Positions 16,327 to 23,841 of a DNA stretch of 30,070 bases are shown piece by piece. The translations under genes and the position numbers were made by a program. Numbering within the stretch: the first letter of the stretch is position 1; each line of letters starts with the position of its first letter. The notes under the pieces were generated by a model, which ran no database searches, was not told where the DNA came from, and worked only from the letters and a program-made list of their open reading frames with translations. This DNA is from an uncultured Collinsella sp. (GTDB lineage Bacteria; Actinomycetota; Coriobacteriia; Coriobacteriales; Coriobacteriaceae): positions 1 to 30,070 of the forward strand of contig CAKUFW010000020.1 in the NCBI GenBank assembly GCA_934650975.1, given 5' to 3'.

Positions 16327-16368
16327 AGAAAAGGTTTACAGTCGAGCAAATTGTCCTGGGCCTTTTCT
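16327..16368 (+). repeat. Weak inverted repeat between zinc-ribbon genes
   Basis: AGAAAAGG (16327-16334) pairs with CCTTTTCT (16361-16368) around a 26-base loop, followed by GTTT. It may be a weak terminator or attenuator in the 148-base gap. The evidence is thin. Confidence 0.25.
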
Positions 16369-16420
16369 GTTTGCAGGCTGTGGGCTATCGTTTCGATATG
16401 CTGAAGTTCTAGGGGGATAT

Positions 16421-17914
16421 ATGTACTGCGCAAGCTGCGGGGCAAAGATCAAAGACGGGGCGCGATACTGTTCCGCATGCGGAAAACCGTTGGATGTGGA
16501 TGATGCGCCGGCGAATGCTCAGCAGCCGCTTCCTTCAGGTACAGCAAAGGCGCCTGCTGATAGAAAAGCGACGAGCGATCCTGCTGCATCTCGCTCAGAG
16601 AGCGCTTCTCCGGCGTCCTCTGAGCATATGTCTTTTGCGGCCTTTATGATGCAGCGTCGGCAGATCGGCCGTTTTGCCGTGCCTACGTTTGTCACCATTC
16701 TTGCAGCAATCATCTTTACCGCTGGTGTCGCCTACGCACTGGTCAAAGCTTACGAGGCCTTTGTGCTGCCTCAGCTGCAGCAGCAGGAACAGCCGGCTGC
16801 AGTCGAGAATAAGTCGTCTAAAAAGAAGGTCGCGGCAGCTAACAAGAAAGCGCACGAGGCCTACGAGGGCGTGGTTGCGCGTTACGAGGACTTTGTGAGC
16901 TATTGCGAGCAGAAGGGAGCTGGTACTGCCAACTACGACGACTGGGCTCTGGGGCGCGGCGATGATTCTGGGCTGGGGCAGTTATTCGTTTATGACAGCC
17001 AGAATGCTCCCGGCTTTTTAAACTACTACTATGCTTTCGATGATTTGAACGGTGACGGAATTGACGAGCTGCTTATTGGGTCTGTCGATGCGCAGAACGA
17101 TATTTCGGCGATTGTAGGTGCCTACTGCTTTGTTGATGGAGCGGCCGTTTCGGTTATGCCTTCGTCAGAGATGGTAGAAGGCTCCAGCAATATGACAAAT
17201 CAGTATGACGGTTTTATTGCTCAGGGTGAGAGCCAAGTCATTACTGTCTGTAAGGACGGCATCGTTAAATTTACTTGTAGTCAGGATTGTAGCCAGGCAG
17301 ATTTCTATATTTCGCTTACTGCAAAGGGTCCTGAGGTCGTAGACGCGGCGCAACTTCAAAATAAGGAATTCGATAGGCAGAATGGCGTCTACTTGGTGAG
17401 GACCGTTGAGGATGCTGGCAAACCGCAGGAGGCGATGGTCCAGGGGCGTGAGGAAGCGTGCAAAATTCTTGACGAGCTCGCCGGGAAGTATCCGGAGGCC
17501 GACATTGAAATGCCGTCCGCAAGCAGCGATATGTGGAAGGCATTCAAAGGGGCGGAGCCTTCGGAGAGCTCTTTGAAGGACGGTTCTGGCACTGCGGACG
17601 ATCGATCTGGCGCATCTCAAGCACCATCTGAAGCGGCATCCGATAGCAGCGACGATGGGGAGGCCGCTGCGCGCGGCGATGGCGTGATCGCCGACATGGA
17701 TGCGTTCATTGCAAACGCCAAGCGCGAGTTGATTGTGCCAGATGACGCCTCTATTACGTTCAAGGTCGCTGATAAGCCAAACTATTGGGAGGGGGCGGCA
17801 ACGTACGTTTGGTACGTCGAGTTTTATAAAGACGGAAAGGTCGTAGCGTCTGCGGAATGCGGCTCTGAAGGGTACCCATGTCGGTCGATTATGGCCTATC
17901 ACGAGAGCCGGTAA
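16421..17914 (+). CDS. Zinc-ribbon membrane protein with calcium-loop-like extracellular domain
   Basis: A 497-residue protein, start ATG 16421 after TAGGGGGA; an in-frame ATG at 16322 would add 33 residues that precede the ribbon and is unlikely. The zinc ribbon has Cys3, Cys6, Cys17 and Cys20. A Ser/Ala-rich linker is followed by a helix at about 88-112. The membrane flank 'FxxxFMxxRRxQxGxxxVP..F' and the 'LPQLQQQ' after the helix match the 9795 protein. A Lys-rich coiled stretch follows. The extracellular region has FDDLNGDGIDELLIG, an EF-hand or FG-GAP-like loop like that of the 11014 protein. A Ser/Asp-rich linker leads to a small C-terminal alpha/beta domain (from about 425). A paralogue of the earlier pair; function unknown. 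Confidence 0.75.
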   Translation: MYCASCGAKIKDGARYCSACGKPLDVDDAPANAQQPLPSGTAKAPADRKATSDPAASRSESASPASSEHMSFAAFMMQRRQIGRFAVPTFVTILAAIIFTAGVAYALVKAYEAFVLPQLQQQEQPAAVENKSSKKKVAAANKKAHEAYEGVVARYEDFVSYCEQKGAGTANYDDWALGRGDDSGLGQLFVYDSQNAPGFLNYYYAFDDLNGDGIDELLIGSVDAQNDISAIVGAYCFVDGAAVSVMPSSEMVEGSSNMTNQYDGFIAQGESQVITVCKDGIVKFTCSQDCSQADFYISLTAKGPEVVDAAQLQNKEFDRQNGVYLVRTVEDAGKPQEAMVQGREEACKILDELAGKYPEADIEMPSASSDMWKAFKGAEPSESSLKDGSGTADDRSGASQAPSEAASDSSDDGEAAARGDGVIADMDAFIANAKRELIVPDDASITFKVADKPNYWEGAATYVWYVEFYKDGKVVASAECGSEGYPCRSIMAYHESR

Positions 17915-18012
17915 CTTTAACCGAGCCGTTTTGGCATTACAGCGCGCGCAGCTCTTATACCTTTCCCCTTGTTCCATCCGACGAGTTTAGTTACGGCTAA
18001 AACGGCCGTTAC

Positions 18013-18102
18013 GAAGAGCTGACCGAGAGGCCGAAGGCACTCGCCCGCTAAGCGGGTATGCCCCAAAAGGGTATCTGGGGTTCGAACCCTCCCGGTTCTT
18101 CG
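18013..18102 (+). tRNA. tRNA-Ser (GCU), unusual acceptor/T arm
   Basis: A 90-base tRNA-like sequence. Anticodon GCT lies at 18047-18049 in a CCGCTAA loop closed by CTCGC/GCGGG. The long variable arm (ATGCCC/GGGTAT) and G at the discriminator position (18102) fit serine. The D arm reads ACCGAGAGGCCGAAGGC. The acceptor GAAGAGC (18013-18019) pairs with GTTCTTC (18095-18101). Two extra bases (18093-18094) separate the TTCGAAC T arm from the acceptor strand. Those two bases can pair with the usual linker TG (18020-18021), giving a nine-pair acceptor and a four-pair T stem. CCA is not encoded. It may be a diverged functional tRNA or a decayed copy. Confidence 0.6.
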
Positions 18103-18146
18103 TCAGTTGACCAAAGGTGCGACATTATTACCGCTCATCGGGGGTG

Positions 18147-18290
18147 GCTAAATGAGATGACTTGAGGGCTATAATTAGCCAAGCTAAGTTGGGGACAGAT
18201 TGAGGCGCACAGGCTTTCGATGCGCCTGTCGACTCGGCAGTTCGCAATTTATTAGACACGCGGAACGCGTGGTTTGGGATTAACGAAAGG
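18147..18290 (+). promoter_or_regulatory. Promoter and leader of the SPFH block
   Basis: TATAAT at 18170-18175 is a good -10 box; the -35 region (about 18147-18152, GCTAAA) is poor. The leader of about 115 bases holds TTGGGGACAG (18189-18198), shared with other gaps. It also has a hairpin AGGCGCA...TGCGCCT (about 18202-18226) and a second, CACGCG...CGCGTG (about 18257-18271), before the ribosome binding site GAAAGGA. The rest of the gap 17915-18146 contains only the tRNA and a palindrome AACGGCCGTT (18001-18010). Confidence 0.5.
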
Positions 18291-18297
18291 AATCAGC

Positions 18298-19674
18298 ATG
18301 TCACTGTTCCATAGCGATAACGAAAAGGAAGAAAAGCACAGCGGAATTCTCGGTGCCTTTTCTGTCGACAATATCAAATGGGAGCCTGGCAACGACGAAG
18401 ATGCCTCGCTTGTCTCATTCCGCTATCCCTACGAGGATTTTCCCAACGGGTCCTATCTTCAGGTTGCGCAATCGCAGATTGCCGTTTTTACCAACAATAT
18501 GGGGGCGGGCAGTTCTACTGACGCTACGGGTGCCGGCGATTCTCAGGTAAGCGTGTTTGTCGGTCCGTGCAAGATCAAGCTCGACACGGGAGACAGCCGA
18601 TTCGCCCCGTTCCGCAATGCCGCCCATTCGCTTACCGGCGGTAGCTCGGCGTTCCATTCCGTTGTGTACTTTATCAATACTAACTACATGAACGAGCTGC
18701 GCTGGGGCACGACCGAGCCCATCATCGTCCAAGACCCTGAGGAAGACGTCAACGTTCATGTTCGCGCCTTCGGTTTGTTTGGCGCACATATCGAGCAGAA
18801 TGACTCGAGCCTGGTTCCCATTCAGGTGAGGAAGTTCCTCGTTAAGGTCGTGGGCACGCGAGATCGCTATACGCGAGAAGAACTTACTTCCTTTATGCGG
18901 GCAAAAATCCTTGAGTATGTTCCTGACCTGCTTGCCAAGGCGATTGTTGACCAGGAGGTTTCCGTTCTTAAAATTGCGACGCATCTGAGCGACTTCTCGT
19001 CTCAGATGCAGGGCAAGCTCGTTAACTATTTCGATGAGTTTGGCCTCACGCTCGATAACTTCTCGTTCAACAGCATCAAGCCCTTCGAAGAGGACCTTGC
19101 CGCCATCAACGAGATGAAGATCCAGCGTAAGCGGAGCATTCTCGAGGCACAGGGCAACGCTGCCCAGATGGACATCGAGTCCGAGGCACTTGCCAGGAAG
19201 CGTGCGCGCGAAGGCTACAACTATCAGCAGGAGCGCGGCATGGACGTAATGGAGAGTGCTGCGGGCAATGAGGGGAGTGCCGCATCGGGCCTCATGGGAG
19301 CCGGTATGGGACTCGGCATGGGCGTTGGCATGGGCGGTGCATTTGGAGCCGGCTTCTCCAACTTGGCCAACCAGACCATGGGCGCTGTTGCTCCCATGGT
19401 TGGAACGGCTTCCGCGTCCGCAGGTATGCAAAACGGTCCCGTATGTCCCAGTTGCGGAAACGTTAATCCGATGGGTGCTAAGTTCTGCCTGGAATGCGGA
19501 CAAAAGCTCGAGCAGGGTGTTGCGTGTTTGGCGTGTGGGCATCTTAACCCGGTCGGTGCCAAGTTCTGCCTTGAGTGCGGGAACCGGTTGACCTCGCCAA
19601 GGTGCCCGAGCTGCGGAGCCGAGTTGCCCGAAGGGACCAAATTCTGCCCCGATTGTGGAACTAAGATCCAATAA
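18298..19674 (+). CDS. SPFH-domain protein with three C-terminal zinc ribbons (YdjI/COG4260-like)
   Basis: A 458-residue protein with no membrane helix of its own. Residues 20-280 are an SPFH (stomatin/prohibitin-type) domain with the long helix AINEMKIQRKRSILEAQGNA after it. A Gly/Met-rich hinge (GMGLGMGVGMGG, about 339-351) leads to three ribbons, each C-x2-C-x10-C-x2-C, at about 383-400, 410-427 and 436-453. In B. subtilis, YdjI of this family works with YdjG/YdjH and a PspA protein at the membrane under envelope stress. No PspA homologue is visible here. The start was set at 18298 after GAAAGGA rather than 18274. First gene of a five-gene unit. Confidence 0.9.
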   Translation: MSLFHSDNEKEEKHSGILGAFSVDNIKWEPGNDEDASLVSFRYPYEDFPNGSYLQVAQSQIAVFTNNMGAGSSTDATGAGDSQVSVFVGPCKIKLDTGDSRFAPFRNAAHSLTGGSSAFHSVVYFINTNYMNELRWGTTEPIIVQDPEEDVNVHVRAFGLFGAHIEQNDSSLVPIQVRKFLVKVVGTRDRYTREELTSFMRAKILEYVPDLLAKAIVDQEVSVLKIATHLSDFSSQMQGKLVNYFDEFGLTLDNFSFNSIKPFEEDLAAINEMKIQRKRSILEAQGNAAQMDIESEALARKRAREGYNYQQERGMDVMESAAGNEGSAASGLMGAGMGLGMGVGMGGAFGAGFSNLANQTMGAVAPMVGTASASAGMQNGPVCPSCGNVNPMGAKFCLECGQKLEQGVACLACGHLNPVGAKFCLECGNRLTSPRCPSCGAELPEGTKFCPDCGTKIQ

Positions 19675-19686
19675 GGAGAAACAAAG

Positions 19687-20388
19687 ATGAACGGTTCTGT
19701 TAAACGTGTCATTTTAGGCGAGGCAATCGTCTTGGTGGCGTGGCTTGTAATCATGTTTGTCTGCCATAACGCGCTGATGAACCCTATCGTCTTTGCTATG
19801 TCGCTTGGCTTTGGGGTTTTGGCTTTTGCGGTGGCTTCGATTTCGGCTACCATGTCCGATAAGCAGTCCACGGTCAAAAGCACGACCGAAATCCATTATT
19901 TGCCGATTGCATTCAGCTGCGCCTATTTTGTTGTTGCCCTTCTTGCCAATACGTACTTTGCGTTTGTGGCGTATGGGTGGGGCGGCAGCACGATCCCGGT
20001 TGTCGCAAACGTTGCTCTTCTCGTTGTGCTTGTCCTTGTGCAGATGGGTCTTGGCTCCTATGCCCGCCGGGCAGACCAAAAGGTTGCCGCCGTCGCCGCA
20101 AAGACGGTTCAAACGGCGCAGTTCGGATTGTATGTGGGGCAGCTTCTTGCCGTAGCGGAGGACGCTCAGGTTAAAGCCGAACTCAAAGCGCTCAAGGATG
20201 ATATCTCCTTTAGTTCCAACATGTCGCAGCCCCATGTTCAAGAGATCGAGCGACAGTTCTCCGCCGCGCTTGAGGCGGTCTCGAATTCCATGAGTGCCGA
20301 TGAGCCGGCAGATGTTACGGTTGGCCTTGTCCATGATGCGCGCAATATCTGGAAAAAGCGCAATGCGGCGCTGACCGCTGTCAAATAA
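19687..20388 (+). CDS. Four-helix membrane protein with cytoplasmic coiled tail
   Basis: A 233-residue protein starting 12 bases after the SPFH gene, with AAGGAGAAA just upstream, so it is co-transcribed and probably co-translated. Hydrophobic helices lie at about 8-29, 33-55, 72-95 and 99-120. The remaining 110 residues are charged and helical, with DISFSSNMSQPHVQEIERQF in the middle and a basic end. I know no family. A close partner of the SPFH protein, likely its membrane anchor or adaptor, is an inference from position. Confidence 0.75.
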   Translation: MNGSVKRVILGEAIVLVAWLVIMFVCHNALMNPIVFAMSLGFGVLAFAVASISATMSDKQSTVKSTTEIHYLPIAFSCAYFVVALLANTYFAFVAYGWGGSTIPVVANVALLVVLVLVQMGLGSYARRADQKVAAVAAKTVQTAQFGLYVGQLLAVAEDAQVKAELKALKDDISFSSNMSQPHVQEIERQFSAALEAVSNSMSADEPADVTVGLVHDARNIWKKRNAALTAVK

Positions 20389-20442
20389 GGGCTCGTGCTG
20401 CTTTTTGCCAGGGCACTTTGATGGTTGAAGTGGGGGAAGCTA

Positions 20443-21249
20443 TTGGAAATCAACGGAATAACTTGCGAGGGCTGCGGCAGCACCGATGTCGAATTTGACC
20501 CCGCAACTCGAAAGGTTCATTGCAACCAGTGCGGTCGCGAGATGTACTATTCGCGGGCGCGTCTGGGGGCCACGGGCAAAATCGCGTTTGCCAAGGACAA
20601 TGCCATCAAGTTTTTTAAGGGCGGCAACTTCCCGGAGGCCCGCAAATTTGCCGCAGACGTGCTCAATATGATGCAAGACAACGCGGCGGCACAGTTTATG
20701 GTTGCGTACTGCGATGAGTTTTGCGAAGGTCTTTCGGGTTCGATGACGGTTTTCTTTAAAAGGGCCGAAGATATCCCTCTCGAATATGACGAAGTGCGTG
20801 ACTTGATCGACTTGTTTGAGTCGACGCTCTACAACATGCGTGACTTTGAGATTCAGATGGTATCGCTCGTGGTCGCCAATATGCAGAGCATGGAGGATCG
20901 GCCTCGGCTTGAGAGCTTTATCGATGCTGTGTGCCCGTTCTGCATAGCGCGGTATGCTTCGGAAGACTTTATGACTGCAGAGCGGGAGAGTTTCTATCAA
21001 GATATCGCCGCCAACTGCAACATACCCAAAACATGTCTCGCACTACTCAAGGGCATTAGAGAGAACCCCGGGTCCCCCTATAAAACTGGTTCGTTTGCCT
21101 TACGAAGAAGGACCTCGTACTTTCTCGAACACTATGTGGAGCCCGTCGGGCGCATCGTCAATTCGATGAAGGCAAGCCAATACAAACAGAAGTTTCTTGT
21201 GGCCTATCAGCAGGTGTCCGAGCAATACCGAAGCATGGCCTCTCAATAA
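20443..21249 (+). CDS. Zinc-ribbon protein with helical body
   Basis: A 268-residue soluble protein. The N-terminal ribbon is C8-x2-C11...C27-x2-C30 (TCEGCGSTDVEF...VHCNQCG), wider than the ribbons elsewhere in the cluster. Helical segments follow, including DNAIKFFKGGNFPEARKFA, which is reminiscent of a tetratricopeptide repeat. A later CPFC pair (about 171-174) is the only other paired Cys. The start is TTG 20443 after GTGGGGGA; an earlier in-frame TTG at 20425 is less well placed. It has no membrane helix, so it would act in the cytoplasm with the neighbouring membrane proteins. No family is recognised. Confidence 0.7.
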   Translation: MEINGITCEGCGSTDVEFDPATRKVHCNQCGREMYYSRARLGATGKIAFAKDNAIKFFKGGNFPEARKFAADVLNMMQDNAAAQFMVAYCDEFCEGLSGSMTVFFKRAEDIPLEYDEVRDLIDLFESTLYNMRDFEIQMVSLVVANMQSMEDRPRLESFIDAVCPFCIARYASEDFMTAERESFYQDIAANCNIPKTCLALLKGIRENPGSPYKTGSFALRRRTSYFLEHYVEPVGRIVNSMKASQYKQKFLVAYQQVSEQYRSMASQ

Positions 21250-21321
21250 AGCAGATGGCGGGCGCTTACTCGCTTAAAGCTATTGGATGATCTAAACAGT
21301 GCAAACTGAAAGGTGGTACGG

Positions 21322-22977
21322 ATGAGTGATTCGGGAGTAGATACTGTCCTTATCGAGCGCAGGATCGCCGCTATTGGAACAAAAGTTGACCAGATGACCA
21401 CGAAGGTCGATAAGGTCGAATCGCAAATGGAGGAAGTGCGGAAGGACCTTAAAAAGCTCCGAAAGGACTTTCTCGAGATGATGCTCGAGCAGCGTCGTAC
21501 CGCCGCACTTGAGCAGGCGACTACGGAGCTCGTGAGCGTCCGGCAGGAGATGGACAAAAAGTTCGGAAACTACTCAGTGGTTCGAAACACCATGGTCGGT
21601 ATTCTCCAGGCAACCGATGCGGCGCTCGTGCGCAAGGCGACGATTTCGACGGTCTCCGAGGAGTTAATGATCTCTACCCCGGACTACTGGCTGGCACCTG
21701 TCCTGGTTGCCCTTGCGGCATGGATCAACAACAACCGAGATCTTGCAGAGCGCGCAATACGCGAGGCTGTCAAACGTGACAACGAGCACACGTCGCTTGC
21801 GATGGCTCTGATCTGCAGACGTAATAACCGCACGGCTACGTGCTACGAATGGCTAGCGCGCTACTTCTCGACGCAAAACGCCGCCCGCATCGATGCCGAT
21901 GCGATGGTCTACATCGATGCCTATATCAACGGCATCTTCGGAACCGACGAAAAGCACCTGTGCGACGACTATATGGCGGGCTGGATCGAGCAGATCAGAA
22001 ATCAGAGCCCTGAGTTCGAGAATGAGCAGTCAGAGTCATGGGCGGAGTACTTTACCGGCTACGAGGAGGATATGAGCTCGAGATATCCGGCGCTCAAGGT
22101 GGTGGTCAAGGAGTTTGACTACATCAATAAGTATCTCGGAAAAGTCGAGGCAATCGAGAGCATCTCCAATGACTTCGCCGACCTCAAGGCTTCTGATGTT
22201 GACGAGAGGACGCTTGCCGAGCAGGTTGACAGGCATTTGATGGAGCTCGTTAACTCCGATGACTCCAAGGAGCGAAATTTGCGCCGCCAGGAGGAGTATC
22301 TTCTTGCGGTCAAGGCATTTGGCGGAGACGTGGAGCGCGCCCGAGAGCTCGTCAATCGTCGCCGCGATGAGAAGCGTCAGCAGACGATGAACATCATCGA
22401 CCAGATGACACGCTCGATGCGCGACCAGAGTGCGTCTGTGGATGTGCATAAGAAGAAGACCGCGATTCAGTTTTTGGGTTCCTATATCAACGGTGGTTTC
22501 AACCGGTATCGCAAGAGCGACATCTCCGAATTTCCGCAGGCGATCACCCTTGACTTCGACGGATGGACAAGCAGGGCGGTTACCGGCGATGAGGGTAATG
22601 CGCTGCGCGGCGATTATGTTCGCTATGTCGGTGAAGAGAAGAAAAAGGAGCTCGCTGAGCTTGATGTCAAGGTTGCGAAGGGCAACAAGAGCCACAAGAT
22701 AGCGGCCGTTGTCCTCGCTGTTTTGGGAGTAGCTTTCTTTGCGTTTGTAAACCAGGTTATTGGCATTCTGCTTCTTGCGGGGGCTGGCTATTGTCTAGTA
22801 AAGACGAGCCTCTCGGGCAAGCAGCGCGCTGTGGAGGCAGAAGAGATTGAGGCCAAATACTCCAAACGCATCCAGGAAGGCTGTTCCGAGATCGATCTGG
22901 CGCTTAATCAGTGGAAGAGCGCGAAGGAAGCTGCGGCCGAGCGCAGCGACCTGCTTAAGCTTGAGAAGGTTGCCTAG
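21322..22977 (+). CDS. Large coiled-coil protein with C-terminal membrane hairpin
   Basis: A 551-residue protein. Residues about 8-85 form a coiled coil (heptads such as VDQMTTKVDKVESQMEEVRK). A long helical middle follows. Two hydrophobic helices near 459-478 and 480-495 make a re-entrant hairpin, and a charged coiled tail of about 55 residues ends it. The start is ATG 21322 after GAAAGGTGG. The design, an N-terminal coiled coil plus a C-terminal membrane hairpin, recalls membrane-remodelling proteins, but there is no GTPase or known domain, so that is only a comparison. Fourth gene of the SPFH unit, 72 bases after the zinc-ribbon gene. Confidence 0.75.
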   Translation: MSDSGVDTVLIERRIAAIGTKVDQMTTKVDKVESQMEEVRKDLKKLRKDFLEMMLEQRRTAALEQATTELVSVRQEMDKKFGNYSVVRNTMVGILQATDAALVRKATISTVSEELMISTPDYWLAPVLVALAAWINNNRDLAERAIREAVKRDNEHTSLAMALICRRNNRTATCYEWLARYFSTQNAARIDADAMVYIDAYINGIFGTDEKHLCDDYMAGWIEQIRNQSPEFENEQSESWAEYFTGYEEDMSSRYPALKVVVKEFDYINKYLGKVEAIESISNDFADLKASDVDERTLAEQVDRHLMELVNSDDSKERNLRRQEEYLLAVKAFGGDVERARELVNRRRDEKRQQTMNIIDQMTRSMRDQSASVDVHKKKTAIQFLGSYINGGFNRYRKSDISEFPQAITLDFDGWTSRAVTGDEGNALRGDYVRYVGEEKKKELAELDVKVAKGNKSHKIAAVVLAVLGVAFFAFVNQVIGILLLAGAGYCLVKTSLSGKQRAVEAEEIEAKYSKRIQEGCSEIDLALNQWKSAKEAAAERSDLLKLEKVA

Positions 22978-23020
22978 CCGGTAGGATTTGTCTCGATAAT
23001 CCATGAATGGAGTGAAAAAG

Positions 23021-23212
23021 ATGGCTGATGAAGTGACTGATTTCGACCATAACGATGCTGCAATGCAGGACCTCGATGCATTGAGCGAGCTCGATAGTCT
23101 GTTTGAAGAGGACGAGCGACTGAAGCAAGCTGAGAACAATGTTTTGACCCAAAATCTCACGGGCTTTGCAAACTGCTTTCCCGATTGGGATTTGCATCCG
23201 CCGGTAGCGTAG
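23021..23212 (+). CDS. Small acidic protein with FPDWDLxPP end
   Basis: A 63-residue acidic protein. ATG 23021 follows GGAGTG; an upstream ATG at 23003 is possible. A leading Asp/Glu-rich helix (MQDLDALSELDSLFEEDERL) is followed by NLTGFANCFPDWDLHPPVA at the end. The aromatic/Pro end looks like a short docking motif. It is 43 bases after the coiled-coil gene and ends the SPFH unit. No family is known to me. Confidence 0.65.
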   Translation: MADEVTDFDHNDAAMQDLDALSELDSLFEEDERLKQAENNVLTQNLTGFANCFPDWDLHPPVA

Positions 23213-23246
23213 AAAAGCGCTTGAAGCACAAGCTGCGATCATTTGG

Positions 23247-23294
23247 AAACATCGATGTTTCTGCGGGCTAGAAGCCATGGGGCTTTTGGCCCGC
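23247..23294 (+). terminator. Terminator of the SPFH unit, with adjacent palindrome
   Basis: GCGGGCTAGAAGCC (23263-23276) pairs with GGCTTTTGGCCCGC (23281-23294) around ATGG, with G-U pairs and one mismatch; TGGCTTT follows. Just upstream, AAACATCGATGTTT (23247-23260) is a perfect 14-base palindrome. Bases 23295-23440 show no gene. Confidence 0.65.
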
Positions 23295-23444
23295 TGGCTT
23301 TCATATGCCGGTCGGCGGCATAGGGCATCAACCGTATTCTAGGTTCTTGGACGCCAGGCCGACTCGCTTCGGATCGGGCGCTACACCACCTTTCTCGACG
23401 CTACCAATCTGACAGGGCTTCGTCCATGCGTGGGCGGGGCCCTT

Positions 23445-23480
23445 TTGTGTGGCCTTTCGTGTTTGCTATACTGCTAGCAA
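23445..23480 (+). promoter_or_regulatory. Toxin-antitoxin promoter with operator-like palindrome
   Basis: TTGTGT (23445-23450) and TATACT (23467-23472) lie 16 bases apart. The inverted repeat TTGCTA (23463-23468) / TAGCAA (23475-23480) covers the -10 box, as expected for an antitoxin-bound operator. Confidence 0.65.
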
Positions 23481-23496
23481 GTAGAGAGGAGCCGCT

Positions 23497-23841
23497 ATGG
23501 GTACAGCAACGGTGCAGCTCAACACGCGAATCGATCCTATGCTCAAAGCTGGCGGCGATGCGGTCCTAACTCGCAATGGATTGGGACCGAGCGATGCCAT
23601 TCGTGCACTTTGGGCCTATCTCGTCGAGCATCAAACGTTGCCGGGATTTATGGTGGCGGATAAGCGCGAGGCGCCCCGTGCGGAGAGTCTGGCCGAGCAG
23701 GGGTGTGGCCTAGCTTTTTCTTCGTTGGGGCTAAGCGCTTCGGATTTTGCATCTGTTGGATTATCTGCGGACGACTGGGATGCCGTACGAGATGATATGT
23801 ATGACGCGATGATTGCCGACATTGAGGCGAATTGTCGATGA
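23497..23841 (+). CDS. RelB/DinJ-type antitoxin
   Basis: A 114-residue protein. The N-terminal VQLNTRIDPMLK strand and the following helices (AVLTRNGLGPSDAIRALWAY) form the ribbon-helix-helix DNA-binding domain of RelB/DinJ antitoxins. The C-terminal half, rich in Asp and Ala, would bind and block the toxin. GAGAGGAG precedes the ATG, and the operator-like palindrome lies just upstream. The stop overlaps the toxin start (ATGA). Confidence 0.85.
   Translation: MGTATVQLNTRIDPMLKAGGDAVLTRNGLGPSDAIRALWAYLVEHQTLPGFMVADKREAPRAESLAEQGCGLAFSSLGLSASDFASVGLSADDWDAVRDDMYDAMIADIEANCR

Noticed and set aside
18013..18102. Selenocysteine tRNA (selC)
   Set aside because: The acceptor length is suggestive, but the anticodon is GCU, not UCA, and no selenocysteine gene is nearby.
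18013..18102. tRNA as an integration site for a genomic island
   Set aside because: I found no second copy of the tRNA 3' end in the window and no integrase gene.
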